Assembly: GCA_949373255.1 (NCBI GenBank) | Contig: CASICS010000004.1 | Span: 1 to 41,624 of the forward strand | DNA: 41,624 nt | From: an uncultured SAR86 cluster bacterium | GTDB lineage: Bacteria; Pseudomonadota; Gammaproteobacteria; Magnimaribacterales; AG-339-G14 | Reading direction: 5' to 3' | In this document: in pieces, positions 9,943 through 17,682 of the stretch | How the letters are laid out: each line of letters begins with the position of its first letter | Position numbering within the stretch: the stretch's first letter is position 1 | Translations under genes and position numbers: made by a program | Notes under the pieces: generated by a model | Told to the model about the DNA's origin: nothing | The model's database searches: none | What the model saw: only the letters and a program-made list of their open reading frames with translations

Positions 9943-10220
9943 TTCTTTTTAAACATCCCAAGCATTCTATTGGTTACTAAATATCCACCAACAACATTAA
10001 CAGTTGCAAAAAATACTGCTGCGGTTCCAAGAATAGTTGTCAAAAAAGTACTTTCAGAACCTGATGAAAGAAGAGCTCCAACAATGGTAATTCCTGAGAT
10101 TGCATTTGCTCCAGACATTAATGGAGTATGAAGAGTAGACGGAACTTTATTTATTAATTCAAAACCTAGAAAAATAGATAAAACCAGAACGAAAAGTAAT
10201 AAAATAAATAAGCTATCCAT
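9939..10220 (-). CDS. pntAB: NAD(P) transhydrogenase subunit alpha-2 (membrane part)
   Basis: A 93-residue protein with three hydrophobic segments that matches the membrane domain fused to PntA in E. coli but separate in three-subunit enzymes such as those of Rhodospirillum rubrum and Pseudomonas. The conserved core VPSTLHTPLMSGANAISG is present near residues 27-44. It is joined to pntAA by a TAATG overlap and to pntB by a 4-base overlap, so the three chains are probably made in a fixed ratio. With pntAA and pntB it forms the complex that makes NADPH at the cost of proton motive force. Confidence 0.95.
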   Translation of the reverse strand: MDSLFILLLFVLVLSIFLGFELINKVPSTLHTPLMSGANAISGITIVGALLSSGSESTFLTTILGTAAVFFATVNVVGGYLVTNRMLGMFKKK

Positions 10221-11347
10221 TAGTTAAATTTCTCCTTTACTATTGAGTTTATAAATTTTCCTTCGTGAGTAACTAAACATCCGGATAAAATTTCATCCTC
10301 TTCATTTATTTCTAGAATCTTGGTTTCTTTATTCCAGAATTCTTCTATTAAGTTAAAAATATTTGCTGCATAAACCTGGCTAGAATGGATTGCAACTTCT
10401 CCAGGAAGATTGGTATTTCCTACTATTGTAATACCATTCAATTCTTTATTTTCATTTGGAACAGAGCCTTCTACGTTTCCTCCAGTACCAACTGCCATAT
10501 CGACAATCACACTTCCTGGATTCATGTCTTCAATCATTTCCGAAGTGATAATTTTTGGTGCCGGTCTTCCAAATACTTGTGCAGTAGTAATTATTACATC
10601 TGAACTTGAACATACCTTCTTCATTCCAGTTCTTTGCATTTCAATTTGCTCGGGTGTTAGTTCTTTGGCATATCCTTGATCTGTTTCTTCAGTCTCGCCA
10701 ATATCAATTTTTACAAATCTAGCTCCTAAAGATTTAACTTGTTCCTCAACGACAGGTCTTGTGTCAAATGCTTCTACTCTAGCTCCTAATCTTTTTGCTG
10801 TAGCAATTGCTTGAAGTCCTGCCACTCCAACACCGACTACAAATACTTTCGATGGCGAGATCGTTCCTGCAGCAGTCATCATCATCGGAAAAGATTTAGA
10901 TAGAATATTTGAAGCAATTAAAACAGCTGCATAACCACCTAAATTAGCTTGAGAACTTAAAGCGTCCATTTTTTGAGCTCTGGTTATTCGAGGTACTAAT
11001 TCCATGCTTATTGAAGATAGTTTTTTTTCCTTTAAATTATTAACTAAATCCATTTCATTGAATGGATCTAAAAAACTCACGATTAGAGCTTTTTCCTTAA
11101 GAAGATCCAAGTCTTCGTTTCTAAGTTTGTTAACAGAACAAATTATATCTGCAGAAGATAAACCCTCTTCTCTTTCAACAACGTTAACGCCTAAATCAGA
11201 AAAATCTAAATCAGAAAACCCAAGGTGAGTACCTAAATCTTTTTCCATGGAGATATCAACCCCAATGGATAAATATTTTGTTACAACATCATTTGTAAGA
11301 GAAACCCTATTCTCTGAATCATGTTCTTTTGGAAAAAATGCTTTCAT
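10220..11347 (-). CDS. pntAA: NAD(P) transhydrogenase subunit alpha-1 (NAD-binding)
   Basis: Soluble dI subunit that binds NAD(H). I start it at the ATG at 11347, giving 375 residues and the family N-terminus KAFFPKE; a longer frame starts at a TTG at 11377 and adds ten unlikely residues. Visible are RVSL (14-17), PRITRAQKMDALSSQA (119-134), the Rossmann motif VGVGVAGLQA (171-180) and EAFDTRP, followed by a helix rich in charged residues. No strong Shine-Dalgarno site precedes the ATG. It is divergent from ubiG across a 62-base spacer, so the two promoters are close together. Confidence 0.96.
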   Translation of the reverse strand: MKAFFPKEHDSENRVSLTNDVVTKYLSIGVDISMEKDLGTHLGFSDLDFSDLGVNVVEREEGLSSADIICSVNKLRNEDLDLLKEKALIVSFLDPFNEMDLVNNLKEKKLSSISMELVPRITRAQKMDALSSQANLGGYAAVLIASNILSKSFPMMMTAAGTISPSKVFVVGVGVAGLQAIATAKRLGARVEAFDTRPVVEEQVKSLGARFVKIDIGETEETDQGYAKELTPEQIEMQRTGMKKVCSSSDVIITTAQVFGRPAPKIITSEMIEDMNPGSVIVDMAVGTGGNVEGSVPNENKELNGITIVGNTNLPGEVAIHSSQVYAANIFNLIEEFWNKETKILEINEEDEILSGCLVTHEGKFINSIVKEKFN

Positions 11348-11370
11348 GTAATAATTTTTTTTTAATAATA

Positions 11371-11400
11371 ATGACAAAAAGTATGTAAATCTAACATAAT
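11371..11400 (+). promoter_or_regulatory. Sigma-70-like promoter of ubiG, near-leaderless
   Basis: ATGACA (11371-11376, five of six matches to the -35 consensus), an 18-base spacer and CATAAT (11395-11400, five of six). The ubiG ATG at 11410 begins only 9 bases after the -10 box, so the transcript would start at or within about 3 bases of the start codon. There is no Shine-Dalgarno sequence. Confidence 0.5.
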
Positions 11401-11409
11401 GATCAAAAT

Positions 11410-12105
11410 ATGAATATCGATCCTTCAGAAAAAGAAAAATTTAATCAAATTGCTGAAGAGTGGTGGGATGCTACAGGAAAATTTGCTCCCCTTCACGTTA
11501 TCAACCCTCTTCGCTCTAATTATATTGCAGAAAAAGTTGATCTTAATGGTAAAAATGTTATCGACGTGGCCTGTGGTGGAGGTTTATTAGCCGAAGCTAT
11601 GCAAAAATTAGGAGCTAAAGTTACTGGTGTAGATATTTCTGATGTGGCCATAAATACAGCGAAGATACATGCAGAGAAAACTAACTGTGATGTCACTTAT
11701 ATTAATGGAGAAGCTGAAGATCTTTTAGCTGATTCTAAGGGCAGTTTTGATGTGGTTACTTGTTTAGAAGCTATAGAGCATGTTCCTGATCCACAGCAAT
11801 TAGTTCAAACTTGCTCTGACCTTTGTAAACCAGGTGGCACAATAGTTTTTTCAACAATCAATAGAAATCCTAAGTCTTTTCTTTTTGCTATCATCGGAGC
11901 TGAATATATTCTCAGGCTTCTACCTAAAGGGACACATGATTTTAAAAAATTTATCAAACCTTCTGAGCTTTCAAGCATGATGAGGAACTCAAATTTAGAA
12001 GTTAAAGAAATTATAGGAATGAGTTACAACCCTTTAACTAAAAATTATTGGCTTGGCAAAGACGTGGATGTTAATTTTATGATCCATGCAAAAAAGCTTG
12101 AATAA
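11410..12105 (+). CDS. ubiG: Ubiquinone biosynthesis O-methyltransferase
   Basis: SAM-dependent methyltransferase that performs both O-methylations of the ubiquinone ring. The 231-residue protein shows EEWWDATGKFAPLH (16-29), the SAM motif VIDVACGGGLLAEA (50-63), VTGVDIS, VTCLEAIEHVPDP, and the UbiG-specific GTHDFKKFIKPSEL and GMSYNPLTK. The start is the first ATG; the region before it fits a promoter and not coding sequence. The next gene overlaps its 3' end by 20 bases. An aerobic respiratory chain with ubiquinone is implied. Confidence 0.97.
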   Translation: MNIDPSEKEKFNQIAEEWWDATGKFAPLHVINPLRSNYIAEKVDLNGKNVIDVACGGGLLAEAMQKLGAKVTGVDISDVAINTAKIHAEKTNCDVTYINGEAEDLLADSKGSFDVVTCLEAIEHVPDPQQLVQTCSDLCKPGGTIVFSTINRNPKSFLFAIIGAEYILRLLPKGTHDFKKFIKPSELSSMMRNSNLEVKEIIGMSYNPLTKNYWLGKDVDVNFMIHAKKLE

Positions 12106-12751
12106 AAAATATAAATACCTTCTTTTTGATTTAGACGGGACTCTGTTAGATACAGCTCACGAATTTCATTACTCTTTAAACTTATTACTCAAAGACGAAA
12201 AACTACCTTTAATTGATTTTAGTCTCGTGAGGAATATGGTCTCAGATGGAGCTGGAGCTCTAATCACTCTCGGGTTTGGCATAGGCTCAGAAAACAAATA
12301 CTTTGAATCAAAAAAACAAAAACTTCTTAAAATTTATCAAAAAGTTTTTTTAAAATCAAAGCCATTTCAAGGCATCAATAGTTTAATTAAAGAACTTTCT
12401 AACAAGGAAGTGGCGTGGGGAATAGTTACCAACAAGCCGAAATTTTTTGCCGATAAAATTTTTAATGAGCTCGAGTGGAATCTCAAAACTGATATTTTAA
12501 TCTGCCCTGATGATGTTGGTAAAAAGAGTAAGCCTGACCCTTCTTCTTTAAATCTTGCAATTGAAAGAAAAGGTTTCTCGAAAAATGAAACTATCTATAT
12601 CGGTGATAATTGGAGAGACATAAAAGCTGCAGATAATGCACAAATAGCTTCCATACTTGCTTTATACGGATATCTAGACAAAGAATCTGCTGCCAACATA
12701 AAAGCTACTTTTTATGTAGATAAGCCTACAGATATATTCTCTTTCTTTTAG
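12086..12751 (+). CDS. HAD-family phosphatase, phosphoglycolate phosphatase / MupP type
   Basis: A 221-residue haloacid dehalogenase-like hydrolase. Motif I DLDGTLLDT (15-23) supplies the nucleophile and acid-base aspartates, motif II is the threonine of VTNKP, motif III the lysine of KSKPDP and motif IV GDNWRDIKAA. A helical cap sits between motifs I and II. The place directly after ubiG is that of the Gph-like gene, shown in Pseudomonas to be N-acetylmuramate-6-phosphate phosphatase (mupP), so either phosphoglycolate or MurNAc-6-phosphate is a candidate substrate; the sequence does not decide. The ATG lies 20 bases inside ubiG. The TAG stop interlocks with the TAA stop of convergent rluB. 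Confidence 0.9.
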   Translation: MQKSLNKKYKYLLFDLDGTLLDTAHEFHYSLNLLLKDEKLPLIDFSLVRNMVSDGAGALITLGFGIGSENKYFESKKQKLLKIYQKVFLKSKPFQGINSLIKELSNKEVAWGIVTNKPKFFADKIFNELEWNLKTDILICPDDVGKKSKPDPSSLNLAIERKGFSKNETIYIGDNWRDIKAADNAQIASILALYGYLDKESAANIKATFYVDKPTDIFSFF

Positions 12752-13455
12752 AAAAAGTCTTTTATTTCTTTCTCATTTAATCTTTTAAATTTGCCGGGTG
12801 ATAAAGTAGCAGGTAAGAAAATATGCCCTAATCTAGTTCTTTTTAATCTTGAAACTTCAAACCCAAGTTCATTCCATAATTTTCTAACTGCTCTATTTTT
12901 CCCTTCCATAATAACCATAGCAAACCATGTATGTGAGGTTGTTTGCCTGCCTTCGACAACATCTGTAAATTTTAAAAAGTCTCCTTCCACATCAAATCCT
13001 TCAATTAGATTATTTATATCGTCCTTAGAAGGTTTGCCTCTAATCCTCGCTAAATACTCTCTTTCAATTTGATTTTTTGGATGAATTATTCGATTAGCTA
13101 AAGCTCCATTATTTGAAAAAAGTAAAAGTCCACTGGTATTTATATCTAACCTTCCTAAAGCAACCCATCTACCTGATTTTAACTGGGGTAAATTATCAAA
13201 AACTGTGGGCTTTCCATATCCTGATTTTGAACAAATTTCGCCAATGGGTTTGTGATACATAATCATTTGATCTGACATTTTCTCAGATTTAACTTCCTTT
13301 CCATCTATAAAAATTTTATCGGCCTCAGTTACCTTATCGCCGATAGAAGCCTTATCTTTGTTGATAAAAACTCTACCTGATTTTATTAATTCTTCAGCTT
13401 TTCTTCTGGACGTAAAGCCGCTATCGGCAATGGCCTTTTGCAGACGCATACTCAT
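12748..13455 (-). CDS. rluB: 23S rRNA pseudouridine synthase, RsuA/RluB family
   Basis: The 235-residue protein has an N-terminal S4 RNA-binding domain (about 3-50: LQKAIADSGFTSRRKAEEL) and an RsuA-type catalytic domain with the nucleophile aspartate D104 in GRLDINTSGLLL, then NQIEREYLARI and GKNRAVRKL. In E. coli RluB modifies U2605 of 23S rRNA. The place directly after scpA-scpB supports the RluB call over RsuA, RluE or RluF. It starts 2 bases after the scpB stop. It lacks the long basic C-terminal tail of some RluB proteins. Confidence 0.9.
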   Translation of the reverse strand: MSMRLQKAIADSGFTSRRKAEELIKSGRVFINKDKASIGDKVTEADKIFIDGKEVKSEKMSDQMIMYHKPIGEICSKSGYGKPTVFDNLPQLKSGRWVALGRLDINTSGLLLFSNNGALANRIIHPKNQIEREYLARIRGKPSKDDINNLIEGFDVEGDFLKFTDVVEGRQTTSHTWFAMVIMEGKNRAVRKLWNELGFEVSRLKRTRLGHIFLPATLSPGKFKRLNEKEIKDFF

Positions 13456-13457
13456 TA

Positions 13458-14048
13458 TTATTCCTGTGTGGAAGTGATATCTTCCTGAGGGTCTTCAATG
13501 AGCAAGGGCATTTGAATCTCTTCAGGTAAATTTCCAATATCTGGAAGATCAGGAAGTTCTGATAATTTGGAAATATTCAGATCGTCTAAAAATTCTTTAG
13601 TTGTAGATAATAAAGCTGGTCGTCCGGGAACATCTCTATGTCCTACTATCTTGATCCAGCTTCTTTCTAATAAGGTTCTAATAATTTGACTACTCACCGA
13701 TACACCTCTTACCTCTTCAATCTCTCCTCTGGTGATCGGTTGTTTATAGGCAATTAATGCAAGCGTTTCCATCATGGCTCTTGAGTATTTTTGAGGCTTC
13801 GATTCCCAAAGTTTTGAAATCCAAAGAGAATAATCTTGTTTAATTTTTAGCCTATAGCCATTTGCTACTTTTACTAATTCAAAGCTTCTATCAGAATAAA
13901 ATTCTTTTAAATCAGAGAGAGCGATTCTAACCTCATCCATATTGATATCTTCTTCTTGGCTGAAGGCTTTTAAAATATCAGATTCGGACAGTGGTCTTGA
14001 GGCCGAAAGCAACAAAGATTCTATTATCTTTTCTAGATTTTCTTTCAT
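13458..14048 (-). CDS. scpB: Segregation and condensation protein B
   Basis: Kleisin-interacting winged-helix protein of the Smc-ScpAB condensin. I start it at the ATG at 14048 (196 residues), which sits 1 base after the scpA stop and gives the family start ENLEKIIESLLLSASRPLS; a longer frame to 14090 would run well inside scpA. Two winged-helix domains are visible, the second holding ALIAYKQPITRGEIEEVRGV, the best conserved ScpB stretch, followed by GHRDVPGRPALLSTT. The C-terminal tail is acidic and proline-rich. No smc gene is in the window. Confidence 0.95.
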   Translation of the reverse strand: MKENLEKIIESLLLSASRPLSESDILKAFSQEEDINMDEVRIALSDLKEFYSDRSFELVKVANGYRLKIKQDYSLWISKLWESKPQKYSRAMMETLALIAYKQPITRGEIEEVRGVSVSSQIIRTLLERSWIKIVGHRDVPGRPALLSTTKEFLDDLNISKLSELPDLPDIGNLPEEIQMPLLIEDPQEDITSTQE

Positions 14049-14049
14049 A

Positions 14050-14865
14050 TTAATGAATTTCCTCTTTTGCAGATAAATGAATTTGGCCAAAATCCTCAGA
14101 TTGAATAATAGTAATAAGGGAATCTTTAACTAACTCAAGCATAGCTAGAAAATTAACAATTATTCCTAATCTCCCATCTTCGCTTTTACAAATTTTAGAA
14201 AAATCTAAAAACTTATCTTTCACGAGTAGTTCAAGAATGTGAGACATCTTTTCTCTTGTTGAAAGCTTTTCAAATTCGATAATATGACTAATGTTTAGCT
14301 TTTGCCTTTCGATGAGTTCAGCAAAAATTTTGCTTAGCTGGCTTATTTCAATAGTTGGTAAACTTTCTTTTGATTCGAACTCTGGAAGCGCAGAAGAAGC
14401 AATAAAAAAATCTCTGTTGACCCTTGGCATAGACTCCAAGTTATTCGATGCTTCTTTATACCTTTCATATTCTTGAAGCCTTCTTATAAGCTCAGCTCTT
14501 GGATCTCCTTCTTCTCCTTCATCATCAAATTCTTTAGGAAGCATCATGCGAGACTTAATTTCAGTTAAATATGCTGCCATCACCAAATATTCTCCAACTA
14601 AATCGAATTGAAGCTTTTCCATCATGTCAATATATTGAACATATTGATCTGTTATTTTCGAAACATCTATTTGTAAAATATCAATATTTTGTTTTTTTAT
14701 AAAATAGAGCAAAAGATCAAGGGGGCCCTCAAAAGACTCGAGGAAAATTTTTAGTGCGTTTGGAGGAATATATAAATCATCAGTGGGCAGAGATACCTCC
14801 TCGCCATTTAAAATAGCAAGGTTGAATTCAGCTTGTTTAGGCTGAATACCTGATAAATTATCCAT
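14050..14865 (-). CDS. scpA: Segregation and condensation protein A (kleisin)
   Basis: Kleisin that bridges Smc heads. The ATG at 14865 gives 271 residues; an upstream GTG at 14904 would add thirteen residues that do not look conserved. The N-terminal domain carries FEGPLDLLLYFIKKQNIDI, the kleisin signature that contacts the Smc neck, then YLVMAAYLTEIKSRMMLP. The C-terminal winged helix (about 205-271) contains the conserved FLAMLELVK-type helix. scpB follows after one base (TAAtATG). ScpA regulates chromosome organisation; expression is probably coupled to scpB and rluB. Confidence 0.95.
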   Translation of the reverse strand: MDNLSGIQPKQAEFNLAILNGEEVSLPTDDLYIPPNALKIFLESFEGPLDLLLYFIKKQNIDILQIDVSKITDQYVQYIDMMEKLQFDLVGEYLVMAAYLTEIKSRMMLPKEFDDEGEEGDPRAELIRRLQEYERYKEASNNLESMPRVNRDFFIASSALPEFESKESLPTIEISQLSKIFAELIERQKLNISHIIEFEKLSTREKMSHILELLVKDKFLDFSKICKSEDGRLGIIVNFLAMLELVKDSLITIIQSEDFGQIHLSAKEEIH

Positions 14866-14877
14866 AAATATAGAGTA

Positions 14878-14883
14878 ATTATA
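14878..14883 (-). promoter_or_regulatory. Possible -10 box for scpA-scpB-rluB
   Basis: A perfect TATAAT on the minus strand, 12 bases before the scpA ATG at 14865. No good -35 hexamer is found at the usual distance. A start here would leave a leader of about 5 bases. It lies in the 75-base gap after nadE, so scpA may have its own promoter or be read from nadE. Confidence 0.35.
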
Positions 14884-14940
14884 GGTCAAAAACCTCAAAT
14901 GCACAGCATATAGTGCTTTTTTATATTTATTTGCCTATAT

Positions 14941-16554
14941 TTAGGGTTTCCATTTGTTTGTAATAGGATACCTTCTGTCCTTTCCAAAATTTCTATCAGA
15001 AATTTTAATCCCTAGTGGAACTTGTCTTCTTTTGTATTCGTTGAAATCTATTAAGGCTAGAATTCTTCTTACTTCGCTCTCCTCATAGCCTTTAGAAATT
15101 ATCTCTTCCGGGCTTAAATCTTTTTCAACATACATTTCTATTATAGGGTCAAGAACATCGTAATCTGGCAGTGAATCAGTGTCTTTTTGATCAGGAGCAA
15201 GCTCTGCAGATGGCGGGCGATCTATAATTCTTTGGGGAATGATAGGGGTTATTTGATTTCTATAATTAGCTAATTCATAGACCAAAGTCTTACTTACATC
15301 CTTTAAAACTGAAAATCCGCCTGCAGTATCTCCGTATAAAGTCGAATAGCCCACCGCGGCTTCACTTTTGTTACCAGTTGTTAGAACGAGAAAACCTAAT
15401 TTGTTAGATAAAGCCATTAAAGTAACCCCTCGGCAACGTGACTGAAGATTTTCTTCTGTTTTATCTGGGTCTTTTCCCTTGAATGATTCAACTAATGAAT
15501 TAGAAAAAGCTTCATACATTTTTTTAATAGAAATTATGGAATGATTTATGGACATATTATCGGCTAATTCTTGAGCGTCATTTATGCTTATATCCGCAGT
15601 AAAGTCGAAAGGCATCATTACTGTATTTACTTTTGAAGAGCCTAAAGCATCATATGCTATTGCAGCTGTTAAAGCAGAGTCTATTCCTCCCGAAGAGCCT
15701 AAAATTATTCCATTGAATCCATTTTTTTCAACATAATCCTTCGCGCCTAAAACCAAAGCGTTATAAATATCTTCTAGTTCTGAATAAATATTTTTTCTTT
15801 CGTCAATAACACCCATCAAGATTTTATCTTTTTTGGTGATAACTAACTCTTTATAATCTACATCAAAGCTTTTTAATGAAACTATCTTGGATTGTTCAGA
15901 TCCAATAATCAACGAGGACCCATCAAAAACTAATTCATCTTGGCCGCCCACTTGATTTACATAAATAATTGGAACATCCAATTCGTCAAAATATTCTTCA
16001 AGCATTGACAATCTGGTTTCTTTTTTTGTTATTGTATAAGGCGATGCGCTGAGATTAATGATTAATTCAGCCCCTTCATCTACAAGATCTTTGGTGAAGT
16101 CTTTTGACCAAATATCCTCACAAATAGATAAGCCTACCTTTATACCTTTTAAATTTAAAATTGAATTATTTTCACCGGATGAAAAGTATCTTCTTTCGTC
16201 AAATTCTTTGTAATTGGGAAGTCTTTGTTTTGAATAAACCTCAGTTAGTACTCCATTTTCAATTAAAAGAGCTGAATTAAATATTTTTTGCCCCTTTCTT
16301 GTAGGCGCACCGAAAAGTAACGCTATATCTTTAGTATTTTTAGCAAGTTTTTTAATAGATTCATCAATCTTGCTAATAAAGTCAGATCTAATAACTAGAT
16401 CTTCTGGCGGATATCCACTTACGAACATTTCGCTAAAAACGAGCAAATCTATATCGTTTGATGAAGCTTTATCAACTTCCTCTTGAATTTTTTTAATATT
16501 TCCAGAAATATCACCTACTATGGGGTTTTCCTGAATAATTTTGATTTTTAACAT
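14941..16554 (-). CDS. nadE: Glutamine-dependent NAD+ synthetase
   Basis: Last step of NAD synthesis: amidation of nicotinate adenine dinucleotide. The 537-residue protein is the two-domain, glutamine-using form. The N-terminal nitrilase-like glutaminase domain shows the Glu-Lys-Cys triad (E42 in FSEMF, K109 in SKQRLPNYKEFDERRYF, C145 in LSICEDIW). The synthetase domain has the ATP loop SSGGIDS (287-293), TTGNKSE, the YGDTAGG segment and PPSAELAPDQKDTDSLP. The protein is the length usual for the Pseudomonas-like shorter glutaminase form. It is divergent from the DAHP synthase gene across 57 bases. Confidence 0.97.
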   Translation of the reverse strand: MLKIKIIQENPIVGDISGNIKKIQEEVDKASSNDIDLLVFSEMFVSGYPPEDLVIRSDFISKIDESIKKLAKNTKDIALLFGAPTRKGQKIFNSALLIENGVLTEVYSKQRLPNYKEFDERRYFSSGENNSILNLKGIKVGLSICEDIWSKDFTKDLVDEGAELIINLSASPYTITKKETRLSMLEEYFDELDVPIIYVNQVGGQDELVFDGSSLIIGSEQSKIVSLKSFDVDYKELVITKKDKILMGVIDERKNIYSELEDIYNALVLGAKDYVEKNGFNGIILGSSGGIDSALTAAIAYDALGSSKVNTVMMPFDFTADISINDAQELADNMSINHSIISIKKMYEAFSNSLVESFKGKDPDKTEENLQSRCRGVTLMALSNKLGFLVLTTGNKSEAAVGYSTLYGDTAGGFSVLKDVSKTLVYELANYRNQITPIIPQRIIDRPPSAELAPDQKDTDSLPDYDVLDPIIEMYVEKDLSPEEIISKGYEESEVRRILALIDFNEYKRRQVPLGIKISDRNFGKDRRYPITNKWKP

Positions 16555-16561
16555 TTAACTA

Positions 16562-16567
16562 ATTATG
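16562..16567 (-). promoter_or_regulatory. Possible -10 box for nadE, leaderless spacing
   Basis: CATAAT on the minus strand (five of six matches) ends 7 bases before the nadE ATG at 16554, so a transcript initiated from it would begin on or beside the start codon. The -35 region is weak. Confidence 0.3.
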
Positions 16568-16591
16568 ACTTTCAATTAAGATCAGAATAGA

Positions 16592-16597
16592 TACAAT
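16592..16597 (+). promoter_or_regulatory. Possible -10 box for the DAHP synthase gene
   Basis: TACAAT (five of six matches) 14 bases before the ATG at 16612, in the 57-base divergent spacer shared with nadE. The -35 match is poor. The predicted leader is under 10 bases and has no ribosome binding site. I see no TyrR or Trp operator. Confidence 0.3.
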
Positions 16598-16611
16598 CAC
16601 TATCGAATGCT

Positions 16612-17682
16612 ATGCAATATTTGACTGATAATACCAGAATAACTGGGCTTTTGGAGGTTTCACCTCCCAACGATGTAATATCTGAGTTTCCTATAACTTC
16701 AACTAGTTCTGAGTTAGTTTTTAAAGCAAGACAAGACATATCAAAAATTATGCATGGAGAGGATGATCGTCTAGTAGTTGTCGTGGGTCCATGCTCTATT
16801 CACGATCCTAAAGCTGCGATTGAATATGCAAAAAAATTAAAAAATATTGAGTTGTCTCTAAATAATGAATTAAAAATTATTATGAGAGTGTATTTTGAAA
16901 AGCCGCGAACTACAGTTGGATGGAAGGGTCTTATTAATGATCCTAACTTAGATGACAGTTACGATGTTAATAAAGGCTTAAGAGAGGCTAGAAAGGTCTT
17001 GCTTGAAGTTAATGAAATAGGACTTCCTGCGGGAACTGAATACTTGGACATAATAACTCCTCAGTATATTTCAGATTTAATTTCATGGGGCGCAATTGGA
17101 GCTAGAACAACTGAAAGTCAAATTCACAGGGAGCTTGCATCTGGTTTGTCTTGCCCGGTAGGCTTTAAAAACTCAACTACCGGATCTATTCAAGTTGCAA
17201 TAGACGCAATTGGTTCTTCATCTAAGCCTCATATATTTTTGTCTATAACTAAGGAAGGTAAATCGGCTATTTTTAATTCTGCTGGTAACGAAGATTGTCA
17301 TGTAATTTTAAGAGGCGGAAAGACTCCAAATTTTGAGAATGAATTCATAAAAGAGACTACAAATATACTTAGAGATTCAGGATTGAGTCCTTCGATCATG
17401 GTTGATATGAGTCATGGGAATAGTCAAAAGCAATTTAAAAAACAGCTTTTGGTAAACAAAGATATAGCTGATCAAATAGCTGGGGGAGAAAAAGGAATTT
17501 TTGGAGTGATGATTGAAAGCCACTTGGTAGAAGGGAATCAATCGATTGGCCCTAAAGATTCTTTAACATATGGTCAAAGTATTACAGATGCCTGTGTTAG
17601 TTGGGAAGATACTGAAATTATGCTCAACTTATTGGCATCAGCAGTTAAATCTAGAAGAGAAAATCTAGAAAAGACTGCCTAA
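16612..17682 (+). CDS. aroG: 3-deoxy-7-phosphoheptulonate (DAHP) synthase, class I
   Basis: First step of the shikimate pathway, condensing PEP with erythrose-4-phosphate. The 356-residue protein matches the AroF/AroG/AroH family: VVVGPCSIHDPKAA with the metal-ligand cysteine, MRVYFEKPRTTVGWKG, DPNLDDSYDVNKGL, AGTEYLDIITPQY, GARTTESQIHRELASGLS, GFKNSTTGSI, HVILRGG and MVDMSHGNS. Which aromatic amino acid inhibits it cannot be assigned safely, so the symbol stands for the family. Its TAA stop shares one base with the ATG of the DnaT-like gene (TAATG), an unexpected coupling of a metabolic gene to a replication-type gene. Confidence 0.93.
   Translation: MQYLTDNTRITGLLEVSPPNDVISEFPITSTSSELVFKARQDISKIMHGEDDRLVVVVGPCSIHDPKAAIEYAKKLKNIELSLNNELKIIMRVYFEKPRTTVGWKGLINDPNLDDSYDVNKGLREARKVLLEVNEIGLPAGTEYLDIITPQYISDLISWGAIGARTTESQIHRELASGLSCPVGFKNSTTGSIQVAIDAIGSSSKPHIFLSITKEGKSAIFNSAGNEDCHVILRGGKTPNFENEFIKETTNILRDSGLSPSIMVDMSHGNSQKQFKKQLLVNKDIADQIAGGEKGIFGVMIESHLVEGNQSIGPKDSLTYGQSITDACVSWEDTEIMLNLLASAVKSRRENLEKTA

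Noticed and set aside
9656-9961. Open frame of 101 codons on the minus strand overlapping pntB and pntAB
   Set aside because: Out-of-frame shadow of pntB on the same strand; no domain and no start site of its own.
14895-14910. Short palindrome GCAC...GTGC between nadE and scpA
   Set aside because: Only four paired bases at each side; too weak for a terminator or an operator.
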